A stretch of DNA of 64,000 nt from contig CM024758.1 in NCBI GenBank assembly GCA_014218235.1, positions 68,024,206 through 68,088,205 of the forward strand. Direction: 5' to 3'. The position numbers and the translations under genes are program-made. This DNA comes from Colocasia esculenta. Taxonomy: Eukaryota; Streptophyta; Magnoliopsida; Alismatales; Araceae. Below, one piece after another: positions 23,521-35,297 of this stretch. Position 1 is the stretch's first letter; every line of letters begins with the position of its first letter. The notes beneath the pieces are model-generated. The model was not told where the DNA came from. It was given only the letters and a program-made list of their open reading frames with translations, and did no database searches.

Positions 23521-24142
23521 GATATGGAGCCTTAGAGATAGGAGAGGTGCCTGGAAGCAACTCTATAGTGAACTCTATCTCCCTAGCCGATGGCAATCCA
23601 GACAAATCACCAGGAAACACATCCAGAAACTCTTGCACTACTTCAATCTCCTCAAGGGTCGGTGACTGATCGGCCTTAAGGACTAAGACCACATTGGCAA
23701 GAAAAGCATCACAACCCTTGTTTACCATGCTCATCGCCTTCATGGCGGAGATCACAAACCTTCCCGCTAAGTTCCTTGGCAACGGATGTGAAAACTCATC
23801 CTCACTAGGAATACGGAAAGTAATCTTCTTCCCTCTACAATCCACTAAGGCATAGTGCTCCTCAAGCCAATCCAGACCAAGAATGGCATCATAGTCCTTC
23901 ATCTTGAGCAAGTAGAAGCACCCAAACAAGCCTCGGTCCTCAATGCACACAAGTAAAGATGGAATACACTTCCTGGTCGATACCGTACCTGCCGATGTGT
24001 GCACAGACAAAGGGACTTCTAACTCCTCTGCCGCTACTCTAGACTCTACTGCTAACTGCTTGGCAAACTGCTCGGAACGAATGAGTGTGTGGCACCTGTA
24101 TCAAACAATACCCGAGCATGCACACCCATGACTAGAAACCGT
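23521..24142 (-). pseudogene. Element C protease, interrupted by the solo LTR
   Basis: The 217-residue frame 23357-24010 covers the retropepsin core and linker (CIPSLLVCIEDRG, DYDAILGLDWLEEHYALVDC, FRIPSEDEFSHPLPRNLAG, FPGDLSGLPSAREIEF). The active site DTGATHSF is intact (DTGA at 24091-24102) but frameshifted against the rest. The coding sequence stops at 24142, where the solo LTR starts, and resumes at 27008. Confidence 0.87.
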
Positions 24143-27007
24143 TGTAAGGCCCTCGAATTTGCCCCTTATTTAGTTTTCCGGTTGTATAGTGTTTAGATGT
24201 ATTGTGTGTATAGTTATGTGTATAAATATATATACAAATGTATGTATTCTTATACATATTATATATATTGAGGTGGTGCATGTAAGATATATACATATAT
24301 ATATATAATATTTGTTAAATTATGTACATATGGTGTTTTTTATAATGCATTAAGCAATATATTCATGTATGTATCTAGTGTAAGCATGATATTCTGAAAT
24401 CTCTGTGTTCTGGCCGAAAACCCTGTTGGCGTCAACATGAGTTGACGTTAAGGGGAGGTCAGCGTCCACATCGATGGATGTCAACCCTAGTCAGGCAGCC
24501 AAGGATCTAGACGTCTACTTCCCCAGATCTATTGCGCTTTAGATCTGGAAACGTCTGCAAAATCTTCGCTCTCTATTTTAAAAATCATCGTCCAATGGCT
24601 ACAACCCCTACCTTATTAAGTCCCTGAAACCCCTAGCCTATAAAAACACCCCATCGACGGATTGAGTCCCTTTTGACTCTTTTGTCAAAACCCTAAACTT
24701 GTGCGAACTCTGAGCTTTGGACCCTTGGATCCGGTGACTGGAGGCTTCTTCCGGCATGCTACCATGACTGGGAGGGAGTCTAAACATCAAGGAAGGCTTC
24801 TCTGACGACGGTGTACCATCTCCTGCAACATAGAATCAGTTCAGAGAAGATTTGAGGGCTTCTTGGCACTAGCTAAGGAGAGCTTCATCGGCAAATCAAA
24901 ACCTCTAGCGATTTTTCTAGAGGCAAGTAATCCTTGACCATTGTTCATACATACGTCTAGTAGGTCCTAGGTATTTTTCCTGATTTTTCTCGTGTCCTAG
25001 AACCCCCGTTCATTGGTATTTGGTGAACTATCTGCACTTTTCACAGACAAGAACTTAACGACAACATGTGCTGTTAAGATGTAGGGTTGGTGGCAGCCTT
25101 TGGTGCCGTTAACACTGTTGGCGGCGCCTGTGTGCTGCCAAGTTCTTCTGGTTTCTACAGAAAGTATGTTTGATCCTTGTGATTTGTTTTCCAGACTTCT
25201 GGATGTAATTACATATTGTAGATTTTATATATGGTTCAGGCATGCAGTAGGTTGTAACGTGAGGCTAGGCAAATTTCTGATTACTGTCCTAATTATTATA
25301 ATTTCTATAAAAAAACTGGGGTGTGATATGATCATAGAAATTCTGAATAATTAGGTTTACTGCATATTCGATGTTTATAAAATTTCTGTACACTCATGAG
25401 AACTGTGGATAGGTTTTGAGACTGCTAGGCCGAACTATCCTATTGTGTACCATGCATAATTGAGTTTATTGATTAATAGGCCTGAAATGGTTTTAATTGT
25501 TATAATTAGTACACAGATTCAGAAATTTTGAGAAATTGATCAGTAATGTGTTTACTATTTTTAAACTGTGATAAAAATTTGGATGCATTTGTTGACAATA
25601 AGTGTGATTGCTAGTTATACCATAGATATAGTCACATTGAGCATGTTATAATTAAATCTATGTGATTTAGTGATTAACAGTATGTTTAGGGTCAGGATAT
25701 GATGTTATTTTACTTCTATGAATAGTATTATCATGCTAGGAAGACTGAAGCTTATGTATATATGTGAAATTTGATATAATTGTTAAAAGGTGTACAAACA
25801 ATGTGTAGGTAATGGGAAATATAAAATTGGATAACTGTGCCATGGGTGACACTGCTACCTTAGAGGGCTGTGGAACCATACCGTAGTAAAGTCCCTATGG
25901 GAAGGTTCATGTGTGTGAAATCCTATGGGCAATAGGATGAAATCCTGGAGGTGGTCATGTTGCACTAGTTAGGGTGGAGAGTGCTTCTCCCGGGTCTGCG
26001 TAGTACTAAGATCTATCACTGTTTTGCCTAGGTGATGGGTATGTGAATGTGTGTCCTTCTAGAGGTGGTTTGGACTATGTGTCATGGCATCTAAATGTGA
26101 ACAATGTGATTATGTGCAAGTGTATTATAAAATTGTGTGTGAAATGTAAATGAATATGTGAATGTGTAAAGTTAATGTGATAGCATGTGAATTGGTGAAA
26201 TATATATGAATGTGTTAAATCCATGTCAAAACAGCAAGCTAACATGTTTATAATTGTGTTAATGTATGAGAATGAACATAGAATCCATGCTAGAATATTT
26301 CTTTCATTACATGTGATTCCCTGCTTAAGTTACATGATTATAGTGTAGCAGATGAATTAAATGAATGTTTAGTTGATTAAGCATGTCAAGGAAATGTGTA
26401 GAGAGCATGTGATAGGTCTTATACTTAATGTGAATGGAAACATAAAGCATGTATCATGTCCTTTAATGTTATAGAAACTCATGCATAATTTTGGAATTGT
26501 TCAAACCATGCTACATGTGTTGATTGTTCCTATTAGAAAGTAAATGGTACATATGATGTGTGTATGTATAATGAGCATCGATTTCTTGCTGAGTCTATTT
26601 AGACTCACGCTTGCTTCGGCATACAAGTGTAGGTGTCTCCACTTCTTCCGAGGAGATAGCCAGAGTGACTCAAAGCGAGAGTAGGAGATTATTGTGGAGA
26701 TCGCGCTATTGTATTTTCATTTCATAAGTATGTAGTCAAGAATATTATGTAATTCGATGTGGACAATGTAATTGACTAGAATTTCAATTATGTGAACTTT
26801 AGCTTCTTTCTTGTACTATATGGATTGTGGATATTAATGTGGATGATGGAATATAGATAATGTTGTTTCTTTTAATTCCTGTTATGTGTTTTATATTTGT
26901 GTACATCTCAACTTAGTGTATATGATTGGGTCAATGTCCCACTATAGCGATGCTCATTATACCGACGTGGGTTGGTGTAATTGTATTGATATAAGGAGGT
27001 CATTACA
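24143..27007 (+). mobile_element. Solo LTR of the chromovirus family, sense strand plus (2865 bp)
   Basis: It begins TGTAAGGCCCTCGAATTTG and ends GGAGGTCATTACA, the full LTR of this family, with no PBS, PPT or coding sequence beside it. It is flanked by ACCGT (24138-24142) and ACTGT (27008-27012), a 5-bp target duplication with one transition. Element C protease reads up to one side and resumes on the other. It formed by recombination between the two LTRs of a complete insertion. It has a TATA box (24639-24646), AGGCAAGTA (24921-24929) and repeat clusters at 24424-24515 and 25048-25140. Confidence 0.92.
24639..24646 (+). promoter_or_regulatory. TATA box of the solo LTR
   Basis: AGCCTATAAAAACACCCC is identical in core to the TATA region of the element B LTRs, and the leader donor-like site follows 282 bp later. 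It could drive antisense transcription across the C gag region. Confidence 0.6.
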
Positions 27008-27793
27008 ACTGTACCTTCCATGAGGTTCTCAGGCTGTTTTGCATTCTCTCATGCTAGTGCAAACACTCGAGCTTGGGCTTGAGGCCTTCCTGGTCTCTCC
27101 TCACTTGCACTGCTGCTGTTGCTGCTGCTGGGGTAGACACTGTTCTTTGCACACCCTGCTGAATCTGGGACAATCCTAGATCTGGTGCTCGGTGCTGCCA
27201 CACTTAAGACACTTTCCTGCTAGCTTCGAACACTCGGTGCCTCCATGAGCCCTACACAGTGGGGACACGCCTTCTTGTTGCTGGCCTGAAGCTGGGGGAC
27301 TACGGTGTAACTGTATGCTGACTCGTAGCTGCCACTGGATTCTAGGGTGACTGGTACACTGCCTTCTTTATGTCCTACCTCTGAAAAGGTGGCGTGGACT
27401 TCTTCTAAGCTGCCCTCTTCTCCTCCATATTGGTCCATCTCGCTCTCCTACCTACACGTTGCGCTGAGAGCCTCACCAGAGTGCGGTGGTCAAAAGCCAC
27501 AAGCCTCGACCTCAGTGATGGTTTGAGACTGATCATAAACTTCTTAGCCTTCCTGTGCTCATCAACAACTATATGGGTAGCATATTTAGAGAGCTTGGCA
27601 AGCCTGGCCTCATACTCCAAGACGTCATGGAGCCCTGAGTAAGAGAGAGAAACTCCTACTCCACCTTGTCCTGGATGTGCTCGGGGATGAACATGGCCCG
27701 AAAAAGCCTCGTGAACTCAGCCCAAGTCACCTCTATGGCACCATCCTTGTACCTGGTGCGAAGTACGGAGGCCCACCAAACATCGGCTCTCTC

Positions 27794-27866
27794 TTGCAAA
27801 ACACAACTCATAAGCGCCATCAAAACAAAACCTTTAACTTAACACAAGTACATAAACATTAAGTAC
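27794..27866 (-). other. Gag intron remnant (73 bp), element C
   Basis: Sense CTTTAG|GTACTTAATG opens and TGTTTTGCAA|GAGAGAGCC closes a segment homologous to the 76-bp segment at 10400-10475. The flanks encode YML(Q) and ERADVWWA. The acceptor AG has become AA and the preceding Gln codon a stop; each is a single-base change. Confidence 0.6.
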
Positions 27867-28073
27867 CTAAAGCATGTAGGTGGCCAGGCTAACTTTATCT
27901 TCCTCAGCACACCTGATGGCTCGGAATATCTTCTCAACTTCCCTCATCCAGCTCTCTGCCAAGAGTGGCTGACTCTCTCCCTTAAAAGAAGGTGGAGCCA
28001 TCCTCTTGAACCTCTACATGATGGAAGGACCACCATGGCCATGCTCCTGGGGAATTGGAGCTGGAGCCTGAGC

Positions 28074-28155
28074 TTGAGACAACAAGCAACATATAAGAAA
28101 TACAAATAACAATCATGCATTTAACAAACAGACTACTCCTATTTACCACTCTAAC
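28074..28155 (-). other. Gag intron remnant (82 bp), element C
   Basis: Sense GCTCAG|GTTAGAGTGG to TTGTTGTCTCAA|GCTCAGG. It is the counterpart of 10676-10773 in element B, again with the terminal G of the acceptor changed to A. Confidence 0.55.
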
Positions 28156-28367
28156 CTGAGCCTGCAGCTGAGCCTACAGTGACACCTGAGTCTGTGCCTG
28201 GGTCTGCATTGCCTGAACCAGGCCTTGCATGATCATGCCATAGTCCACAGGTGGTGGTGGAGGAAGTACTGTGGGTCCCTGGGGTGCTGGGCCGGCTGCT
28301 CACCCCTCTCCTCACGCCTATGCTCATCCTCCCTAGCCTGAGCACCACGCCTACCACGGCTCGCCAT

Positions 28368-28552
28368 AACTTGAAAAACAATTAATTAGTCAAAAACCAA
28401 GTTACTTAATCCTGACCATTTTATTATCTATCTTTAACTCATATTTGATATTTTTTACACTTATATGGACTAATTCTATAAAGACTTTGCAATATTGTGA
28501 AGATGATGGCATATTCAGTACTATCTCAACCTGTGCCTCTGATACCAATCTC
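28368..28552 (-). promoter_or_regulatory. Element C leader with primer-binding site
   Basis: Sense TGGTATCAGAGG (28536-28547) starts five bases after the 5' LTR and matches the initiator-tRNA-Met 3' end except for its last base. The leader ends with TTTTTCAAG two bases before the gag ATG, where element B has TTTTGCAG. Confidence 0.82.
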
Positions 28553-31337
28553 TGTAATGACCCTCCTTATACCGGTATGATTTACCAATCCACATCGATA
28601 TAAAGGGCGTCATTACAGTGGGACATTTACCCAAACACAGCACAATAGGTTGAAATGTACATGAATAACAAAAGAGTACAGTGGAAATGAATAGAATTCT
28701 TATTCAAAAGTAAATAACAAATGTAATTCTCATTCACATAATTCCACAGTCTATATAGCAAAAGTAAATAACAAATGTCCACATTATTACAAGTCCATAT
28801 GAATACATAATGACCTTGTTCACATACTATGAAAGGAAAGAGTAAACTATGCAGCACTCCATAAGCAGCTACTCCTCTTGCTCAGAGTCGCTCCTCACTA
28901 AGTCCTCCTCAAGTACGGGGACACCTGTCTCACCTGTATGTTAAAGCAAGTATGAGTCTTTCAACAAGACCCATCAAGCAACCTAAGGTACATCCTTAAC
29001 ATAACACACATATGCTATTCTTTTAGAAAATTAAGGAAATACATAGTACATGCTTCATGTTAATTAAGTAAATACACATGACAACCTACACATGTTTTGT
29101 ACACATAACATGTAACATGATTTAATGTTTCAAATTCTATTCATATCATTCACAATTCTACACAATTAAAGCATGGAATTATGCACATAGTAACTAGCAA
29201 TCCTAGCATGATATCTAATCATTTTCACATGATTTCATAACACTATTCACATCTTAAGCTTGCTGTTTTAATATAAAAATATCACATTCACATGGTTTCG
29301 TATCGTTTCACATGCTATCACTTTCACATAACACTATCACATGTTCACATTCACATATTCACATTTTTCACAGTTTTACACTTAATTTTTCGTGACACAT
29401 AGTCCGAACCCCCATAAAGAAGGACACACATTCACATAACACATACCCGTCACCTAGGTAATAAAGTGATGAATCTTGGTAACTGCGCAAAACCAGGAGA
29501 AGCCCTCTCCACCATAACCAGTGGTACTTGTCCACCTTCAGGATTTCATCCTAATGCCCATAGGATATCACATACACAATGAGCCTTTCCACAGGGACTT
29601 TTCTACAGTACGGCTCCATAGCTTCTATTGTAGCAGTGTCAATCTCAGCACAATTTACACATTATCACATTTAAACACATGTTTACATTCACTTATGTGC
29701 ACAATTTAATCCCCTTTCACATGCACTTAAATAATATCCATATCTCAGGTTACAAAACTTGACATACTATTCCACAGTGATAAATAAATCATAACAAGCC
29801 CTAACATACTGCTAAACACTGAAATTTACATGATTCAAGTTAAACGCTCTTATCATGGCTGAAATGCTCTTTAAAAGACAAACAATACTCACGGTTGTCA
29901 AAATAGTACAAGATTTTTATCACAGGCTTCATACAAGTAATATGTCACATGCCTAATATTTTTATATTTTTTGCAACAATAAACTAACTTTAATAATTTA
30001 AACAAATTTCATGCTAGTTTAGCAAATTATTCACTTAAACATGGTTCACAATTAAACAATCATTTCTATTAGTTTTAAAACCTGAAAACAGTAACCCTAA
30101 TAACATGGAAATTTTCTAAACCCTAACATGCAACGAATCATTTATTCCAGATTAAACATAGTCATAAAATGCTTATTTCATCAATACAAAAACTTAATTA
30201 AATAATATCGTGCTAAAAAAATTGACAGAACCTCATGATATGACTTACAAACCATACTTGACAAACCCTAATTTTTATAGCATGTACATATAACCAAAAG
30301 TTCAAAAATCACAGCACAGAGATCAAAACATTTGTTCTAAAAAACTTGAAGAACTTGGCAGCAAGGGCCTTGCCGCCAACATGGGTTAACGGCACCCGAT
30401 GCTGTCGTCAACTCAAGAACTTGGTGGCAACAAGGTTTCCGTCAACCTCCTGTCTGCAGAAGTGCAGACCGAACTCAAACAAAAAGATGTATTGGGGTTC
30501 CAGGACACAATAAAAATCCGTAAAACTTCTGAGACCTAAAGGACATGTCTAGGGATGTTAGCCCTCGATTACTTGCCTGGAAGAAAATCTACAAGGGTCA
30601 AATCTTATCGAAGAAGCCCTCCTCAACATACCAATCTAGAAGGTGCAAAATCCTTTCCCAATCTGGTCTTTTTGCTGATGTAGATGGATCTCCGGTGTTG
30701 GGGAAGATTCGTCAATGCTTGGAGTACCTCCCAGTCGAAGTAGATTGCCAGAAGAACCCCTTACACTCCGGATCAAGCTTGCACAAGTTATATTTTTCTC
30801 TCAAGAACCCTAGGATTTTCTCATGAGCCAAAAGACCTAATCTGGCTAAAAACGGGATGTTTTATAGGGCTAATGGGTAGGGTGCACTAGCATTAGGTTT
30901 CCTACCATTGGGATAATTTCCTAATTAAGAACCTGGATAAATGCAGCCATTTGAGATCTGGAATTGCAACATAAACGAAGAAGTAAACGACCACATTGTT
31001 GTCGTTAACAGGAAGTCAACATCCATCGATCTGGACGTCAATCTCCCCTGCCCATGAAGTCAACGACACACTTGTTGCCGTCAACCTGCCCTTAACGTCA
31101 AGGGATGTTGACGTTAACAGGAATTTCGGAAGAAAACAGAAACATCCAATAAACAACATACACAATATATATACATACAATATGTATAGTATTATTATTA
31201 AATACACTGTGCACAAATTAAATAATACAATATGTATAAAAATAAACATGTATAGACATATGCACATAAGTAATAAATAATTATAATATACACAAAGTTA
31301 AATAAGCATAATATGAACAAAATTCGAGGGCCTTACA
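28553..31337 (-). repeat. 5' LTR of element C (2785 bp)
   Basis: It is the partner of 18022-20766. TATA box at 30860-30866, AGGCAAGTA at 30570-30578, inverted-repeat clusters at 30985-31115 and 30355-30455. It ends with sense TGTAATGACC (28553), a C-to-T change in the family TGTAACGACC. Confidence 0.92.
30860..30866 (-). promoter_or_regulatory. TATA box of the element C 5' LTR
   Basis: Sense CCTATAAAAC lies 282 bp before the leader AGGCAAGTA, as in the 3' LTR. Confidence 0.6.
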
Positions 31338-31721
31338 CATTGGCCCGTTTGAGATTCTTAGGCGGATGGGCGGTGTGGCATATGAGCTAGCTTTACCCCC
31401 AGTGCTAGCTAGTGTGCTCCCAGTCTTCCACGTGTCTATGCTGAGGAGATATGTGAGAGATCCGTCTTATGTTATCAGTCATGAGCCAGTGGAGATTCAG
31501 TCTGACTTATCATATGTAGAGCAACTAGTAGCTATCTTAGATCTGAAGGTTCAGCACCTTAGGAACAAGAGTATTGCATCCGTGAAGGTGTTATGGAGGA
31601 ATTTCTCACGGGAGGAGGCTACATGGAAGCTTGAGGACGCCATGAAGAAGAGTATCCGCATTTGTTTGGTTAGTATTTCCATTCTAACTTCGAGGACGGA
31701 GTTTTCTTTTAGGAGAGAGGG
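31338..31721 (+). pseudogene. Element D integrase C-terminus, chromodomain and polypurine tract
   Basis: After element C, the D pol resumes in the GPF/chromodomain module: frame 31366-31776 reads GGVAYELALPP, FHVSMLRRYVRDPSYVISH, VAILDLKVQHLRNKSIASV and LWRNFSREEATWKLEDAMKK. The end is frameshifted (KSIRICLV in place of KKYPHLF). The pre-PPT stem AACTTCG-AGGA-CGGAGTT (31686-31703) and the tract TTTTAGGAGAGAGGG lead straight into the 3' LTR at 31722. Confidence 0.88.
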
Positions 31722-34150
31722 TGTAGGCCCTCATTTTTTGCATGTATTATATTTATCCTGCACATATTGTATTTAATTAATTCTGTGCATGTTGTATTTT
31801 TATTATTTTTGTATATGTATGCTAGTTTGATGTGTTTAAGTTCTGTCTAAACTCCCTAGTTAACATCAACATCACCTGACGTTAACAGTAGGTTGACGGC
31901 AACCTGTGTGCCGTTGACTGCATGGCCAAGGGATATAGACGTCCAGATCGATTCACGTCTACTTCCTGCTAACGGCAGCAAAGTGGTTGTTTACTTCTCC
32001 AGTTATGATTGGGATTCTATATCTGAAACGGCTAAGTTTTCTCCGGAACCTGTTTAGGAAACCAAATCCCAATGGTTAGGAATCCTAATGCTAGGCGTAC
32101 TTCAACTCTTAACCCATATAAACCTGTGTATTTCGACTAGGTTAGGTCCTTTGGTTCAGAGGAAAAACTAGGGTTCATTTGAGAGAAAAATAGAGCTTTC
32201 TGAGGCATGATCTGGCATTTAAGAGGTTCTTCTGGCGATCTTCTTCGACTGGGAGGTACCCCTAGTGTTGAAGAATCTTCCCCGACTCCGGAGGACCTTT
32301 TGTGCAGGCATGAAGACCGGATTTGGGCTGGAGATTTGCACCTTCTTGGCTTGGCCGAGGAGGGCTTCATCGCCAAATTCAAACTTTAGAGATTTTATTC
32401 CAGGCAAGTAGCTGAGGGGTATCATCCTAGACATTTCCCCTAGGTTCTAGATATTTTTAAAGATTTTATTTCGTGTCCTGGAACCCCCATTCTCTCTTTT
32501 TATGGAGTTTAGTCTGCACTTTCTACAATAGGAGGTTGACGGCAACCTTATTGCCACCAGTTCCTGAGTTGACGGCAACAGAAGGTGCCGTTAACCCATA
32601 TTGACGGCAGAACCCTTGCCGCAAGTTCTATATTTCTGCAGAATTATGTGTTTAATCTCTATACTGTGATTTTTGGATTTTGGATGCCTGTGCATGCTGT
32701 AAAAATTATGGTTGGTCAGGAAAGGTCTTTAGGTCAGATCATGAGTTTTTTTGTCGAATTTCTAAGCATGATTGTATTTAATAAATTTTTGTTATGGTGA
32801 AATATGCATGTTTTGATAATATTTAATTCTGAACAAATAGTTTGAATGCATGTTAATGTTATAGAAAATTTTCATGAACTTAGGATTATTGGTTTCATGT
32901 TTTAACCTATGAGCATCGACTGTTTTATTGTCTACCATGTTAAGTGAATATTTTACTGAAATTACATGAAATCTGTATTAAATGTTAAAAATAGTTCTAC
33001 TATTGCAAAATTCTGAAAAATTGGTCATATGACATATCACATGTATAGAGTCTGTGGTTAAAATGTGATACTATTTTATATCTAGAGGTACTGTTTGTAT
33101 TTTAAAAGGGCAATTAAACAATGTTAAGCATGTTTGATTTAGATATTGTAAATTTCATGATTAGCAGTATGTTAGGTACTGTTATGATTAATTTGACACT
33201 TTGAAATAGTCATGTTGAGTTCTGTAACCTGAAGTATCTATGCTTAATTAAAGTGCATGCGAATGGGCTAAATAGTACATGTAAGTGAATGAAACCATGT
33301 GATTAAGTGAGATAATGTGTAAATGTGCCGAGATTGACACTGCTACCATAGAAGGCTGCAGAGCCGTACTATAGAAAAGTCCTTATGGGAAGGCTCATTT
33401 TACTGTGGGCATCAGGATGAAATCCTGGAGGTGGACAAGTGCCACTGGTTAGGGTAGAGAAGGCTTCTCCCAGTTCTACGCAGTTACCAAGATTCGTCAC
33501 TATATTGCCTAGGTGACGGGTATGGTTGTTATGGAATGTGTTCCTTCTTATGGTGGTTTGGACTATGTGTCACACAATTAAAGTGTACAAGTGTGAAAAG
33601 TGTATAAATGTGCAACGGATCATGTGATAGTGTTGTGTTAATGTGTAACCATTGAAAATATGTGAAACCATGTGAATGTGATTGTTTATGTTAAACAGCA
33701 AGAAAAGATGTGGATATTGTTATGAAAGTATGTGAAAAATGTTAGACATCATGCTAGAATTGTTAGTTACTATGTACATAATTTCATGATCTAATTGTGT
33801 AGAATTATGAAATGATATGATAGAAATTGAAACCATGAATCAAGTTAAATGCCATGGGTAAAAAGCATGCTATAGTTATTCATGTGTATTTGCATATTTG
33901 ACATGAATCGTACGGCACATATTTCTCTCATTGTTTAAAATTGTCTAAACAAATAGCATGTATGTGATATGTGTAAGGATGTGCCTATAGGTTGCTTGCT
34001 GGGTCTTTTTAGAAGACTCATACCTGCATTAACATACAGGTGAGACAGGTGTCTCCGTGCTAGAGAAGGACATAGTGAGGAGCGACTGTGGGCGAGAGGA
34101 GTAGCTGCACTTGAGAAGATCACTTGTTTAATCTACTTTTCATTTACTAG
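31722..34150 (+). repeat. 3' LTR of element D, first part
   Basis: It starts TGTAGGCCCTC right after the PPT. TATA box at 32117-32122, leader AGGCAAGTA at 32402-32410, inverted-repeat clusters at 31856-31990 and 32526-32625. A 60-codon open frame with a real ATG (32207-32389) runs from the leader to just before the donor-like site. The LTR is interrupted at 34150 by element I and completed at 42703-42947; together about 2.67 kb. Confidence 0.9.
32117..32122 (+). promoter_or_regulatory. TATA box of the element D 3' LTR
   Basis: CCCATATAAACC is the diverged counterpart of CCTATAAAA in the sister LTRs, 285 bp before AGGCAAGTA. Confidence 0.5.
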
Positions 34151-35289
34151 TGTAACACCCCGGAAATTCAGTAATTGGAAAAAATAGAAATAAATCAAAA
34201 TTGATAAATTCAATATTTGTGAAATAGCAAAAATGCACGTGTCATTACATACACACAAAAAGCCATTAGAAAATTTCATAAAAATCATAGTTTAACTCTA
34301 AATAATACTCCCTAATGACCCACAGAGAAATTCGTGCAAAGGAAAATTGGATGGTCCATGTTTAGACGTTTTGCGATTGAGTATCGTAATCAGGGGATAA
34401 GTCAAGAAATCATTATCACACATACCTAGAGGAGCCAGAAAATTAAATAAAAATCATAGTTTGACTTTAAAATATCCTCTAATGATCCATCAAGAATTTT
34501 GGTCATAAAAGTCATTTCGGATATATTTAAGAGTTAGTGTGACTTCCTATCGTAATAAGAAAGTTGTAAATCCATTATCATGTGTAAAAATGTGATCATG
34601 AACGAAGTAAAATGATGGTGGACTCCAAACAATATGAGGGATAGTCCATAAAATAAATGGGATCAATGAACAACTTATGTCACATGAACAAATTCAAGTA
34701 TGAAAATAATAAATAAATAACTTCCGTATTATCGAATGATAGAACTTACGTACCACTATCGTACGTTAGAAAACACATCTGGAAATTCCGTAAAAATTAT
34801 AAATCAACCCAAAATTTATCTATAAATATTCTAAAAAGAAATTCGTGCAACGGAAAAACAAATTGATTGGTCGAGTGTACGTCACACGTGACCAAGTTAC
34901 CCGAGTTTCGAAACTAAGTCGAAAAATTATATTAACTGGAAAATAACTCAACCATAAATTAAATAACATGCTGGAGAGACTCAGAACATTTGTATTAATA
35001 ACCCATTACAAGATTGGGTCAATGGGACTTTTGGCCCAAGGATAAAATCTGGGACAAGAAAATACCCAGAAATTCGTGTATGTAATTATGCAATAATTAG
35101 AGAGGGCAATTATAGGGTTAAAGATGGGTGATTAGTCATGTAAGGTAAGCCAAAACCGAACCCAACTCTAAGAGTGGTTTCCTAACCGTTGCTACCCCTT
35201 GGAGGAAAGAGTCCCATATTCTTGGAAAACAGGGAGCAGATTCGCAGCCCCTTTGCTAGTCTCGTTAGGACTCTAACTACAACCTAAAT

Positions 35290-35297
35290 CTATAAGA
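35290..35297 (+). promoter_or_regulatory. TATA-like box of the element I 5' LTR
   Basis: CTATAAGA; the 3' LTR has the better CTATAAAA at the same place (40262-40268). About 160 bp downstream lies the conserved leader GGTAGGTG. Confidence 0.45.

Larger units (their letters stand above)
27008..28367 (-). pseudogene. Element C gag with two putative introns
   Basis: The likely start is the ATG at 28365-28367 (MASRGRRGAQARE). Sense order is a Gln-rich N-terminus, intron, QAPAPIPQEHGHGGPSIM, FKGESQPLLAESWMREVEKIF, intron, ERADVWWASVLRTRY, MEYEARLAKLSKYATHIV, RKAKKFMISLKPSLR, and the knuckles CPHC...PSVRS and CLKCGSTEHQI-stop-DC (27170-27211, CX2CX4HX4C spacing kept). Both intron acceptors read AA instead of AG. 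Multiple stops are present. The segment borders the solo LTR at 27007. Confidence 0.82.
18022..31337 (-). mobile_element. Chromovirus C with a nested solo LTR, inserted in D
   Basis: The LTRs at 18022-20766 and 28553-31337 share TGTAA...TTACA ends and are flanked by the exact target duplication CATTG (18017-18021 and 31338-31342). In sense order (minus strand) it holds PBS, gag, protease, RT, RNase H, integrase, chromodomain and PPT. A 2865-bp solo LTR interrupts it at the gag-protease boundary (24143-27007). It is the same family as B but a distinct subfamily: LTRs of about 2.75 kb and TATAAAAC instead of TATAAAAA. All coding parts are broken by small indels and stops. Confidence 0.92.

Noticed and set aside
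24143..27007. Independent host gene promoter and transcript
   Set aside because: The whole segment is an LTR of the same family as B, C, D and G with a target duplication; no host coding sequence follows.
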